Shown: positions 20,097-30,600 of the stretch, one piece after another
Position numbering within the stretch: position 1 is the first letter of the stretch
Layout of the letters: each line of letters starts with the position of its first letter
Source of the DNA: Pseudomonas sp. N40(2020)
Lineage (GTDB): Bacteria > Pseudomonadota > Gammaproteobacteria > Pseudomonadales > Pseudomonadaceae
Assembly (NCBI RefSeq): GCF_014472415.1
Contig: NZ_JACSZV010000009.1
Location: forward strand, 1 to 64,000
Length of the DNA: 64,000 nt
Reading direction: 5' to 3'
Program-made: the position numbers and the translations under genes
The notes under the pieces: generated by a model
The model's database searches: none
Told to the model about the DNA's origin: nothing
Seen by the model: the letters and a program-made list of their open reading frames with translations, nothing else

Positions 20097-21256
20097 ACCG
20101 GCGCACGCTGTGGTGGATTGGCGCATTGATCGTCGCGCTGCTGGCTGCGCTGAGCATTTTCCTGTACCTCAATGCCAAGCCGTATCAGGAGCAGATCGAT
20201 CACGGCCCCTCACCGGCCGCGCAGGCCAATCCCTATCTGGCGGCAGAAATGTTTTTGCGCGAGCGCGGCATCAAAGTCGCCCATGCCGAAAGTCTGGCGG
20301 TGCTGCCGGACACCGATCCACGGGGCCACACATTGCTGCTGTTCAACGACCGTTCGCGAATGACGCCGCGTCAGGTCGATCAAGTGTTGAACTGGACGCG
20401 GGCCGGTGGACGGCTGGTGTTTGTCGCCGAATCGCTGTGGGATGAGCAGGCGAAACAAAGCAACGACCTGTTGCTTGACCGCGTGCAACTGCATCAGTCC
20501 ATGAGTAAAGATCTGAAGGATGCCCCTGCCGATCAGGAACAAGACCCTTTTCCGAAATTGACCAAGCTGTATATGGAAGATGAAGACGCGCCGGCCTATG
20601 CGGGGTTCGACACCGACTTTCACCTCGATGATCCGAAAAATCTTGCTCAGGCCTGGGCCAACAGCGCCAAGGCCACGCACATGATGCAACTGCCCTACAG
20701 CCTCGGTTCGATCACCGTGGTTACCGATGCCGAGTTGTGGAAAACCCCGGCCATCGCCCAGTACGACAACGCCTGGCTGCTCTGGTACCTGAGCGCCGAC
20801 ACCGACGTCACGCTGATCTACAACACCGAGCACGATGGCCTGTTGACGCTACTCTGGCGCTATTTCCCACAAGCCATCGTCGCCCTGCTTGCACTGATTG
20901 GCCTGTGGTTGTGGCAAGCCGGCGTACGCCACGGCCCGCTTCAGGCGCCCGCCTCGACTGGCCGTCGGCAGTTGCAGGAACACCTGCGTGCCAGTGCCGA
21001 TTTCATGCTCCGGCACAACGGACAGCAGTCGCTATTGCAGGCGTTGCAACAGGACGCATTGCGTCGTGCCCGGCGACGGCACCCCGGTTTTAATCAATTG
21101 AACGTCGCCGAACAATGGCTGGCGCTGTCGCGCCTGACACGGCAACCCACCCGTGCCATCAGCCAGGCCTTGAGCCCGGTGCCGAACCGGCGGATGTCCA
21201 GCGCCGACTTCTGCCGCCAGGTCGCCCACCTGCAAACCTTGAGGAACACGCTATGA
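20093..21256 (+). CDS. DUF4350-domain protein
   Basis: A 387-aa protein with one N-terminal membrane anchor (LWWIGALIVALLAALSIFLYL), a DUF4350 domain (NPYLAAEMFLRERG... and LLLFNDRSRMTPRQVDQVLNWTRAGGRLVFVAE, a GATase-like fold) and a second membrane segment near FPQAIVALLALIGLWLW. The start is TTG 20093 in a TTGA overlap with DUF4129, preceded by GGGAG. The stop overlaps the MoxR start as ATGA. No enzymatic function is known; it is a constant partner of MoxR and DUF58 proteins. Confidence 0.86.
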   Translation: MNRRTLWWIGALIVALLAALSIFLYLNAKPYQEQIDHGPSPAAQANPYLAAEMFLRERGIKVAHAESLAVLPDTDPRGHTLLLFNDRSRMTPRQVDQVLNWTRAGGRLVFVAESLWDEQAKQSNDLLLDRVQLHQSMSKDLKDAPADQEQDPFPKLTKLYMEDEDAPAYAGFDTDFHLDDPKNLAQAWANSAKATHMMQLPYSLGSITVVTDAELWKTPAIAQYDNAWLLWYLSADTDVTLIYNTEHDGLLTLLWRYFPQAIVALLALIGLWLWQAGVRHGPLQAPASTGRRQLQEHLRASADFMLRHNGQQSLLQALQQDALRRARRRHPGFNQLNVAEQWLALSRLTRQPTRAISQALSPVPNRRMSSADFCRQVAHLQTLRNTL

Positions 21257-22254
21257 CTGAACAGATCGAGCCCGGCAGCGCCAGCCACGCCGCCCAGCAA
21301 CGCCAGCGTGCCAGTCAACTGGCCCAAGCGGTGCGTGGCGAATTGCAGAAAGCCGTGATCGGCCAGAACGCGGTGATCGACGACGTGCTCACTGCACTCA
21401 TCGCCGGCGGCCACGTGTTGCTTGAAGGCGTTCCCGGACTGGGTAAAACCCTGCTGGTACGCGCATTGGCGCGGTGCTTCGGCGGCGAGTTCGCACGCAT
21501 TCAGTTCACCCCGGACCTGATGCCCAGCGACGTCACCGGCCACGCGGTCTACGACCTTCAGACAGAGCAGTTCAAGCTGCGCAAAGGCCCGTTGTTCACC
21601 AATCTGTTGCTGGCCGACGAGATCAACCGCGCCCCGGCGAAAACTCAGGCCGCACTGCTCGAAGCCATGCAGGAACGCCAGGTCACCCTTGAAGGCCGCG
21701 CACTGCCCATCGCTCAGCCGTTCATGGTGTTGGCCACGCAGAACCCGATCGAACAGGAAGGCACTTATCCACTGCCGGAAGCTGAACTAGACCGCTTCAT
21801 GCTCAAGGTGCGCATGGACTACCCGGACGCGGATCAGGAATTGAACATGGTGCGACAGGTCAGCCGTTCGACCCGCGCCGACATGCTCGATGTGCAGCCA
21901 CTGCGCACCGTGCTGCAAGCCAAGGATGTGCAAGCCTTGCAGCGCATTGCCAGTGATTTGCCGCTGGACGATCAGGTGCTCGACTACGCCGTGCGTCTGG
22001 CGCGCAGCACGCGCACCTGGCCAGGCCTGATTCTCGGTGCCGGGCCGCGCGCCTCGATCGCACTGGTGCGTTGTGCCCGCGCCCGGGCGTTGTTGCGCGG
22101 CGGCGAGTTCGTGATCCCGGATGACATCAAGGGCTGCGCACTGGCCGTGCTGCGCCATCGCGTACGCATTGCCCCGGAGCTGGACATCGAAGGCCTGCAA
22201 GTCGATCAGGTGCTGCAGCAACTCCTCGACCAGATCCCGGCGCCGCGCCTGTGA
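21253..22254 (+). CDS. MoxR-family AAA+ ATPase
   Basis: A 333-aa MoxR ATPase, expected to act as a chaperone that assembles or activates partner proteins with von Willebrand-type domains, such as the downstream DUF58 protein. Walker A is GVPGLGKT (residues 59-66), Walker B is LLLADEINRAPAKTQAALLEAM, sensor 1 lies in VLATQNPIEQEGTYPLPEAELDRF, and the arginine-bearing lid follows. I chose ATG 21253 in the ATGA overlap with DUF4350; the longer frame from 21115 lies inside that gene. The stop overlaps DUF58 as GTGA. Confidence 0.95.
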   Translation: MTEQIEPGSASHAAQQRQRASQLAQAVRGELQKAVIGQNAVIDDVLTALIAGGHVLLEGVPGLGKTLLVRALARCFGGEFARIQFTPDLMPSDVTGHAVYDLQTEQFKLRKGPLFTNLLLADEINRAPAKTQAALLEAMQERQVTLEGRALPIAQPFMVLATQNPIEQEGTYPLPEAELDRFMLKVRMDYPDADQELNMVRQVSRSTRADMLDVQPLRTVLQAKDVQALQRIASDLPLDDQVLDYAVRLARSTRTWPGLILGAGPRASIALVRCARARALLRGGEFVIPDDIKGCALAVLRHRVRIAPELDIEGLQVDQVLQQLLDQIPAPRL

Positions 22255-23582
22255 AACCCGCACGCCTGCTGCTGATCTGGCTGGCCATGCTGCTGGTCAT
22301 CGGCATGGCGCTGGGCACTTTGCGGGCACTGGAGGTCGACATCCCGGCCAGCCTGCTATCGATCAACTGGGGATTGCTGCTGGCATTGTTGGCGCTGGCA
22401 ATGCTCGACGCGCTGCGCCTCAAGCGCCTGCCGGCACTGCGGATCAAACGGCAGATGCCCGGCAGCCTTGCGCTCGGGCGTTGGGGAGACGTGCAGCTTG
22501 AGGTTGAGCATGACTTTGCCGAACCCCTGAACATTCAGATCTTCGACCATGTCCCCGATGGGCTGAGCTTTGAAAACCTGCCACTCAGCGTCGCGTTGCG
22601 GCCCGGTCAAACCAGCCAGATCGGTTATCGCCTGCGGCCACTCAAACGCGGTCATTTCAGTGTCGATGTGTGCGAAGTCAACCTGCCAAGTCCGCTGGGT
22701 CTATGGTCAGGCAAACGCCTGTTGCAGGTTAGCGATAGCACCCGCGTTTACCCCGACTTTGCCCGGCTATACGGCGGTAAGTTGCTGGCGGTAGACAACT
22801 GGCTCAGCCAACTCGGCGTGCGCCAGCGGCAACGTCGCGGCCAGGGTCTGGAGTTCCATCAACTGCGCGAATTCCGTGAGGGCGACAGCCTGCGCCAGAT
22901 CGACTGGAAAGCCACGGCACGCCAGCGCACGCCGATTGCCCGTGAGTATCAGGACGAACGCGATCAGCAGATCATTTTCCTGCTCGACTGCGGCCGGCGC
23001 ATGCGCAGCCAGGACGATGAACTGTCGCACTTCGATCACGCACTCAACGCCTGTCTGCTGCTCAGTTACATCGCCTTGCGCCAGGGTGATGCCGTTGGCT
23101 TGATGACTTTTGCCTGCGATCAACCTCGCTATCTCGCGCCGGTCAAAGGCGCCGGCCAACTGAACGTACTGCTCAACAGCGTCTACGACCTCGACAGCAC
23201 GCAACGCCCCGCCGATTACCAGGCCGCCTCCAATCAGCTGCTGGCCCGGCAAAAGCGCCGGGCGCTGGTGGTACTGGTCACCAACCTGCGCGATGAGGAC
23301 GATGAAGAACTGCTCGGCGCTGTCAAACGCTTGAGCACGCAACACCGAGTACTGGTGGCGAGTTTGCGTGAGAAGACGCTCGATGCCTTACGCCATACGC
23401 CGGTGCAAACGCTACCGGATGCACTGGCCTACTGCGGGGCGGTGAGTTACTTGAATGAACGGATAGAACTCCATGAGCGGTTGAGTGCTCATGGAGTACC
23501 GGTGGTGGATGTTCAGCCTGCGGAGTTGGGGGCCGAACTGGTGACGCTGTATCTCAGCTGGAAACGAAGTGCCGCGCTTTAA
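22251..23582 (+). CDS. DUF58-domain protein
   Basis: A 443-aa protein with two N-terminal membrane segments (LLLIWLAMLLVIGMALGTL and LLLALLALAML) and the DUF58 signature FREGDSLRQIDWKATARQRTPIAREYQDERDQQ, cited here by its key residues F-R-E-G-D, R-Q-I-D-W-K and R-E-Y. The downstream FLLDCGRRM and HFDHALNACLLLSYIAL form a vWA-like fold. DUF58 proteins work with MoxR ATPases. The GTG start overlaps the MoxR stop. It ends eight bases from the convergent 1345-aa Ig-like gene, with no terminator between them. Confidence 0.92.
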   Translation: MKPARLLLIWLAMLLVIGMALGTLRALEVDIPASLLSINWGLLLALLALAMLDALRLKRLPALRIKRQMPGSLALGRWGDVQLEVEHDFAEPLNIQIFDHVPDGLSFENLPLSVALRPGQTSQIGYRLRPLKRGHFSVDVCEVNLPSPLGLWSGKRLLQVSDSTRVYPDFARLYGGKLLAVDNWLSQLGVRQRQRRGQGLEFHQLREFREGDSLRQIDWKATARQRTPIAREYQDERDQQIIFLLDCGRRMRSQDDELSHFDHALNACLLLSYIALRQGDAVGLMTFACDQPRYLAPVKGAGQLNVLLNSVYDLDSTQRPADYQAASNQLLARQKRRALVVLVTNLRDEDDEELLGAVKRLSTQHRVLVASLREKTLDALRHTPVQTLPDALAYCGAVSYLNERIELHERLSAHGVPVVDVQPAELGAELVTLYLSWKRSAAL

Positions 23583-23590
23583 ACTGTCGA

Positions 23591-26500
23591 TCAGCTCACG
23601 ACCGTGACATACACGGCACCACTGTCCGAGGTGCCATCTGGGTTGTTGAGCTTGACGGCGAGGGAAACGTTATCCGTTATAGACATCGGTCTCCAATAGC
23701 TCTGATATTGCCCCTTACTATCGGTAGTGGTTTCGAAGAATGGTGCTCCATTATTTGAGACCTGGATTTTTCTTTTTGGCATCGGCTCTCGAGACTCCTT
23801 ATCCACGATCAACGCAGTCATGGTTACATAGGTTTGCAAGGGAACCGGATTTAGCGAAGCGACAACGGACGCCACTGCCGCTGGAGGTTCATAGACGGTC
23901 AACCACAGCGTTTTCACATCCCAGCCAGCCAAACCGCCCTGTACCGACGCCCACAAAGCAGCCTCACCTGATGACCCGAAGGTAAAACTACACGTTGCCT
24001 TGCCATCGGCATCCGTCATTGTTGCCGGTATCGATGCGTTGTCGTACTCCCACATCACCTCGACATCTGCCATAGGCTCCCCGGTATTTGCCGAAACCAC
24101 CCACGCCTGTGCAGTCATATGCTGGCCGGGATAGCCGCCAGGCTCATCAATGACCAACGCGGTGATCTGCCGTGGCTCGCTCAGAAAATACGCCATCGAA
24201 ACCGAATCCGAGTACAGCTCATCCCCCACCGTTGCCGTCAGTGCAAACGCCCCGGGGGTGGTTGGCACAAAATCTATTTTCGCCACGCCATAAAAATTGG
24301 TGGTCGACGTCACGACGCCAAGATCAGGACTGCGCCACGTCACGGTCACCCCGACCATCGGCTTGCCGCTGATCACCGAGATGACGGTGATCTGTTCCGA
24401 CACAACCTCCCTCCACAGCAGCGTCTTGTTGATCCGCTGGCGCTCTGCGATTTTCACCACCTGCGCGCCTTGCCCTACCGAAAATGCGTTCACCGGTGAC
24501 AGGCGCGCCAGCCGAGAGGACGAGAAGCCCAGGCCAAAGCTTCCATCCTTGAGATCGCCTACCCTGAATAGGTAGGTCAATCCTGCTTCACTGAAATACC
24601 TGGGTTCGCCAAGCCTGGGTTCTTCAAAGCGTACGCCCAGCGCCGCTGGCCCGGTACCCATCATGCCTAGCGTCAGGTACTTACCAAACAAGGCGCTGTC
24701 CTGCGGGGCTTTCACGTCAAGTCTGTGTTCCCCATTGCGCCGCGGGAAGAACGCCTGCGTTCCCAATGACTGTTCCGCTTGACCATCAAAACTGACCACC
24801 ACCTCTTCCCACGGATCGCTCGCCAGCGCATTGACGGTCATCGAACGGGATTCTTCGAAGCCGTCATACGGGCTGATCACCCGGGCCTCGACCGTTTTGC
24901 CCCCTCCCGTGGCAGGCACAAAGGGGAAGCCACTCCAACCGTCAGCAGCCGTTTTGTGCTCTTGGGGTTGTTCATCCACTGTCCACTTAACAGGCACCTG
25001 ATCCACAGCAAGGTCTGTGAAATGGGAAACCACCTGCGCCCACATCCAGGCGGGATCCTGCCCGACAACCGGGTCCACCGCCGATTCGTGCGACGCCTCG
25101 ATCCTGACTTTGTTGTGACCCATCTTCATCTGGTTGGCATCGACTCGACCCAAAGGCGTCTGGAAAAGGAGGGAAAAATCAGCCGGTGCCGGAGCGCTTG
25201 AACAATCGAGTGTCCAGGTTGCGCCACCATCCTCCAACCACTGCTCAGTTATCAAAGCAGGCTCGATCGTGATACCCAGCTTGTCCGGTGTGTCGCCACT
25301 CACCCACAACGGAGCGATATTCAACCCCACCAACGGACTCAACGCATGAGGCCTCAGGGTGTAGCGGTGTCTGGCCCCCAGACACGGATAGAGTTGCTGA
25401 CCCCTCGTCGTGGTCATCTGATCCAGCACCACGGACAATTCATCCTGAAAATCACGCTTCATCAGGCGCCCGAACAATTCTCGATCTTCAAGCCCTGCGC
25501 AAGTCAATCTCATCTCGAACATGCTGCTGGTACTGCCCGCAAGATCAGACTCCAGTGTCCAGCTCAGACCGCCCTCGGCGGGCAAAGTCTTGGGTGTTCC
25601 GATGTCACTCGCCACCAGGCCGATACCCGGCTCGCTACCCCGCCACTCGAGCGTAATGTCTTGGCCAATCAATGGGCTGCCGGGTAACGCCTCGACTTGC
25701 AAGGTGTGTGTCTCCCCTCGGTAACACACGGCCCCTTTAATCCGTTCGATGGGAAGGTTATCAACCTTGATCGCAACCTTGTCTTTCCAGGCACTGGTCG
25801 CAATCGCCTTCACATCGAATTTCTGCTCAATGCCCACCGCACCTTCGTAGGCCTTGACGCTGGCGGTAACCACTTGCTCCCCGACTTGTCTTGGCACGAA
25901 AGGCAGACTCGCCCAGCCACCGGTGCCGGTGCGGGTCGAAAACGGGCCATCGAGGGTGTCCCAGTCGACCCGAGCGTCGATGACACCCTCGCCGTCGCCA
26001 CGTGTCGTGACATGCACCACTTGCAGGCGCAACACCACCATTTCCTGATCCGCCACTACCGGATACTTGTTGGCCTCGCGCACGTCGGCAATCCGCACTT
26101 TATTGCGCGCCAGCGACATGATTTTTTCGGGGGCAGGCAACTTGAGCATCGAGCAGACCAGTGACAGTTTGAACCGGCCGTCCAGCCGATCCTCGCAGGT
26201 CAGCGTCCAGCCCATGTCGGGTGTTTCGACGGGCACAGGGCGCCCAACTGGCGGTTCGACAACCACACCGAGTTGCTCATGCCCATCGCCGCTCCAGCGC
26301 AACGCCAGCGTGGTATTCAGCAAAGGACTGTCGGCAGGCAGGCGTACCTGCAATTCATGAGCCGAGCCCCGGTTCGGGTAGCCGGGGGTGTCCCAGTCTG
26401 TCGGTGCTCCGTCAACAATCTCCTTCAAATCGTTCCACGGATCCGTGGCCAGGACCTTCACCTCAAAAGGCATGCTGACTTCGCCTTCGGCGTAATAAAG

Positions 26501-27628
26501 ACTGGCAACCGTTGCGGTGACAACAACGTCACCCGCCACCTGCGGCTGGTAATAGAACTCGGCCCAGCCTTGCTCATTGGTAACCGAAGCGGCTTTGACG
26601 CCTTGCCCTGCAACCGACCAGTTCACCGTTTGGTCTGCAATCGCCTGGCTGGTGTAATACGACACCACACGCACACCCAGCCAAACGCCCTGGTCTTCAT
26701 ACTCAAGCACCGGATAATGACTGGCTTGCTGCTCATCACGAAATGCCAGACGGTGATGTCCCAGTGAAATCGGGATAGTGAATGGTTCGGCGGCGTACCG
26801 GTTGCGCAAGGTCAACGCAAACTCATAGCGCTCCTCATCCCCCACCCACGGGCAATCGAGCAGCCATTCGGATTCCAGCGATTGATCGACACCCCAATCA
26901 GGTGTCGCGATGATTGCTTCCCGAGGGTTGCCGACGCTGCTCAAAGAAGCCTCGGTGTTTTCCCAGGCATTTCCCGGCTCAGGCAAGAACGTCAACCGAT
27001 GTGGGACGCCAAGGATCGTCGTTCCCAGGCACAGGTGTAACGTAGCGCCTGGCGCCAGAGTCTGATCATCGAGGCGCATCTCTTGCAGCCTCAATGGTTC
27101 CAGATGCAATTGAAGGTTGATGTGGGTGATACGTACAGACGTACGTTGGTCTGAAGAGTTGGCCACACCACTGACTTGAACACTCAGCTCGTCCCCCCTA
27201 TCAAACGCCAACGCATCCAGTGATGCTCGATAGGCAATCGGATTGAACACCAACGGCTGCCCTGCCGCCAGCCGGGCTTGATCCTGTTCAAGGTTGCGTG
27301 AATCCCCTTTCTGGAGCTCGATGCTCATTAACACATCATTGCCCTTGAGGATGCGCAACCAGCCTGGATCGCCTGCCCAAGACAATCCGGTATTCAGTTC
27401 GCAGAGAAACGTCAATTCGTACCTGGCATTGGCGTCGGGTTTTTTAGGGATCGTAAAGGCCTGTGTGGCCAGGCTTCCGCCCCCGACATCCATATAATTG
27501 GTGTACACGCCCTCATACATTTCCGTTGCCAAACCTACCTGGCCTTTTCGAGTCCACCCGTCCAGCCGGTCATTGAAATAGCCATTACGCACCAGACTTT
27601 CATTCGCTTGGATGACTGGCTCATTCAT
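23591..27628 (-). CDS. Giant Ig-like repeat protein of the TcA operon (1345 aa)
   Basis: I do not recognise a named family. The first 180 or so residues (NESLVRNGYFNDRLDGWTRKG...) look like a carbohydrate-binding-module-type beta sandwich. The rest is a tandem array of long modules, each about 200 residues, with recurring linkers VLATDPWNDL, AIATSAWKDK and ALASDPWEEV. Within the modules is a Big_1-like Ig unit (for example VVTATVASLYYAEGEVSMPF), and the last 300 residues hold three more compact Ig-like units. No signal peptide, membrane segment or anchor is visible, as for Tc toxin subunits. It starts eight bases inside the TcA C-terminal gene with GGAG upstream, so it is translated with TcA. 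A role as a Tc accessory, receptor-binding or stabilising component is inference. Confidence 0.85.
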   Translation of the reverse strand: MNEPVIQANESLVRNGYFNDRLDGWTRKGQVGLATEMYEGVYTNYMDVGGGSLATQAFTIPKKPDANARYELTFLCELNTGLSWAGDPGWLRILKGNDVLMSIELQKGDSRNLEQDQARLAAGQPLVFNPIAYRASLDALAFDRGDELSVQVSGVANSSDQRTSVRITHINLQLHLEPLRLQEMRLDDQTLAPGATLHLCLGTTILGVPHRLTFLPEPGNAWENTEASLSSVGNPREAIIATPDWGVDQSLESEWLLDCPWVGDEERYEFALTLRNRYAAEPFTIPISLGHHRLAFRDEQQASHYPVLEYEDQGVWLGVRVVSYYTSQAIADQTVNWSVAGQGVKAASVTNEQGWAEFYYQPQVAGDVVVTATVASLYYAEGEVSMPFEVKVLATDPWNDLKEIVDGAPTDWDTPGYPNRGSAHELQVRLPADSPLLNTTLALRWSGDGHEQLGVVVEPPVGRPVPVETPDMGWTLTCEDRLDGRFKLSLVCSMLKLPAPEKIMSLARNKVRIADVREANKYPVVADQEMVVLRLQVVHVTTRGDGEGVIDARVDWDTLDGPFSTRTGTGGWASLPFVPRQVGEQVVTASVKAYEGAVGIEQKFDVKAIATSAWKDKVAIKVDNLPIERIKGAVCYRGETHTLQVEALPGSPLIGQDITLEWRGSEPGIGLVASDIGTPKTLPAEGGLSWTLESDLAGSTSSMFEMRLTCAGLEDRELFGRLMKRDFQDELSVVLDQMTTTRGQQLYPCLGARHRYTLRPHALSPLVGLNIAPLWVSGDTPDKLGITIEPALITEQWLEDGGATWTLDCSSAPAPADFSLLFQTPLGRVDANQMKMGHNKVRIEASHESAVDPVVGQDPAWMWAQVVSHFTDLAVDQVPVKWTVDEQPQEHKTAADGWSGFPFVPATGGGKTVEARVISPYDGFEESRSMTVNALASDPWEEVVVSFDGQAEQSLGTQAFFPRRNGEHRLDVKAPQDSALFGKYLTLGMMGTGPAALGVRFEEPRLGEPRYFSEAGLTYLFRVGDLKDGSFGLGFSSSRLARLSPVNAFSVGQGAQVVKIAERQRINKTLLWREVVSEQITVISVISGKPMVGVTVTWRSPDLGVVTSTTNFYGVAKIDFVPTTPGAFALTATVGDELYSDSVSMAYFLSEPRQITALVIDEPGGYPGQHMTAQAWVVSANTGEPMADVEVMWEYDNASIPATMTDADGKATCSFTFGSSGEAALWASVQGGLAGWDVKTLWLTVYEPPAAVASVVASLNPVPLQTYVTMTALIVDKESREPMPKRKIQVSNNGAPFFETTTDSKGQYQSYWRPMSITDNVSLAVKLNNPDGTSDSGAVYVTVVS

Positions 27629-30600
27629 GATCGCCCGCTCCTTTGACTTGTTTGTTCAGACTGGCGTTTTCAGCCTCGGTGACCAGATCCACGACTTTTT
27701 GGGTGAAGGTCGGTTCACCAGCCTTGGCGGTATAGCGGATGCGCACAATGATGTCGGTCAACGAGTCGAGCATTGCTGCCTGCGGCTGTTTTCCCGGCCA
27801 CGGGAAATTCAGTTTCCAACTGGAGATCGCACCGGTGTTCTCAAAAGGATTAAGCAGACCCTCATCGGGCTTCATGGCGCTCAGGCCGTTGTCGGCAACC
27901 CCGAGCGACAACGCTATTTGCTGAGCGCTGCGCAGATTGATCACCACATCCGATGGCGCGACCCCGACCGGATTGTGCAAGTACTGCACCGACTGCGTGG
28001 TCGATCGGGTCGCCGTCATACTGCTGATCTGGAGCAAGGTCGCGCGGACATCTTCGAAGGGGCCGGTCAGTACCGGCAGATCAACTTCCACCGAACTGAT
28101 CTGCCGGCAGAAGTGGCCCGGATGATCACGATCGAACAGCAACTGGGTCAGCTTGAACTCCAGCGCGCCAGTGTCTTTCAATTGCTCCAAGGCATCCGCC
28201 CAGTCGGCAACGCCCACCTGGCGCTCGACTTCGTCATCGAACAAGTGCCGCAAGGAGACGGTTTTGACCAGCTCCAGCCGTCGCTCCTGACGTTGCAGGT
28301 GTTCACGTTCCAGGCGCAGCAGATGCCCACGCAATTGCTCACCGGCGGTCAAACCATGGCGGTGGTCGAGCCAGACCTGGGGCAAGGGGATCTGCGCATC
28401 GTAATCGCCGGTTTCGGCAGCCAGTGAGGCCTGGGCGCTAAGGCACAGGCTGATTACCGCATCGTAGGCCTGATAGTGCAGCGCCTTGAGTTGGCCGAGC
28501 ATCCAGCCGAACAACTCGGCGTTGCTGGCGCGTTTTTTCAGGTAGTTGTAAACCGTCAATGCCTGAGCGTTGCCCCTGAGGGTTTGCTCAAGGCTGGATC
28601 GGGCAGCGGTCACTGAATGGGTTTGCGCGACGATCTGCGCATCGATGGCACGCACCTCCGCCAGTGCCTGGTCGCGTTGCAGGCCCCATTCGCCACGGCG
28701 ACGACGGTAGCCTTCGGTGGTGGCCTGACTATCGGCATCGATCTGCACCAGCGACGAGGCAACCTCCAGGCCGAAAGCGACTGCATCGAATGCATTTTCG
28801 GGCTTGAAACCACCATTGGACATACCAAAGATTTTTGGTAATGCCGCAATGACCCCGCCTGCGGTTTTGACGACTTTGGCCTGCAAGGTGAATGTTTTCG
28901 ACTGCTTCAGGCTCGCCATGACCTGATACTCAATCGCCGAGACGTTGTCGTTGTAGCGCGTTGCGTAAGCATCGGCCCGTTCCTGCGCCACTGCCCGGCT
29001 ATGCTGCAGCGCCGTAACATTGGCCTCCAACTGAGCGATGGACTGCTCCTGCACCGTCTCGGCGTAGCTGCCCAACTCCACCAGATGGTTTTGCTGCAAC
29101 TCTTCCTGCTCGGCGCGATCGCGTCGTTCAAGCAGATTCAGCACCTGACTGCCGTAATCCTGCAACGCCTGCACCGCGCGCAGCGCGACTTCGAACGTCA
29201 CGCGCCAGCGGAACGCGTTGACCACCAGCCGCCCGCCCATCGGTCTGGGCCCGGCCACGCCACCGGCCGCCAGGTCACGCACCAATTGATTGGGATCAGT
29301 GGCGGGGCTGAACAGGGCAATATCCAGCGGTTTGCCATCAAGGGTCAGGTTGTTGCGCAGGTTATGCAGCCGTTGATCGGGCGCTGCGAACAGGTCGAGC
29401 AGCGACTGATTGACCGGAATTTCAAAAGGCCCGCACGCCAACAGGCCGAGCATGGGCGGGGTATCTGAGGCGACCGGAAAATCCGCCAGACTAAAATTCA
29501 GCGTCTGCTCAAAAGCTTCGAGCCTGGGCCGCGAAGCGCTCTGATTCAAGAGGCTTTCGACTGTAGCGGTTTTCCAACGGGTCGCCGTGCTGGCGGAGGG
29601 CGCCTTGCCCATCAGAAATCCGGCCTGGACGTAGCACAACTTGGCCGCCACCAGACTGTCACGGGTCAGTTGCCGGTAATACCAATCGCCCCAGGCCATC
29701 AGATTTTTCACGTAGTCGGTGAACACCAGAATCTGGAAGTGCGCGGGGGCCGCATAGCCGATGGCATCCGGGTCTGTGGGGTTTTGTGTTTCACAACCCG
29801 GCTCGCCTTGAACGGTGTCCAAAGGCCGGCAGCGCCAATACCTCGGTTTCGGATTGGGAGTGGGTGGCTCTGTGACAGGATCGGCAGGGGCCTGAGGATC
29901 GAACAGGTAATGCAGCCAGTTTTGTGCCTCACGAAAGCGCTCTTCGTCGCGCAAGCGCGTGGCCATCAAATGCGGCAGATGAAAAAACAGCTCCCAGAAA
30001 AACAGGCCATTGGCACCATTGAAGGCACCATTGGGCTCATTAAACGGCACATCGGTAGGCGATGGCTCCGGCAAGAACTGGGTTTTCCAGTCCAGTACGG
30101 CATCCACGGAAATATTCGAGCGCTGCACCAGTTCCGGCCCAAACAATGAATTGAGCCGGGTGAACTTCAATGCAAGTCCGGTCTGGTTGAAGGACAGAAA
30201 CTGCGCGGCATCAGCGGTATTTTTGTGCAGGGTCGGCGGGGTGAAGTCCAGGAGGTCGACAATCGTCAGATCGAACATCACTTGCCCGCCCCCCTCCCAA
30301 CTGGGAAATTCGAATGAAAACGTGGTCGGGTCCGGCCATGATCCTTCGGCTCGACTGGATATCCACGGCGCCGTTACCCAGCCGCCCGCCTCCGCAACAT
30401 CCTGGACTATCGGGCCTGGGTCATCGCCTGCTTGTTCCATCCCCAAACTCACACTTTGCAGGGCACTGCCACGTCCCGTGGGCCGGCAAAAACCCTGCAC
30501 CATCAGTAGATCTCTTTCACCCACACGCAGAGCCATGACCTGCACATCCAGATACGGCGCCATGACGCCCTTTCCCGGCTTGCGGGGAACAACCGTCACC

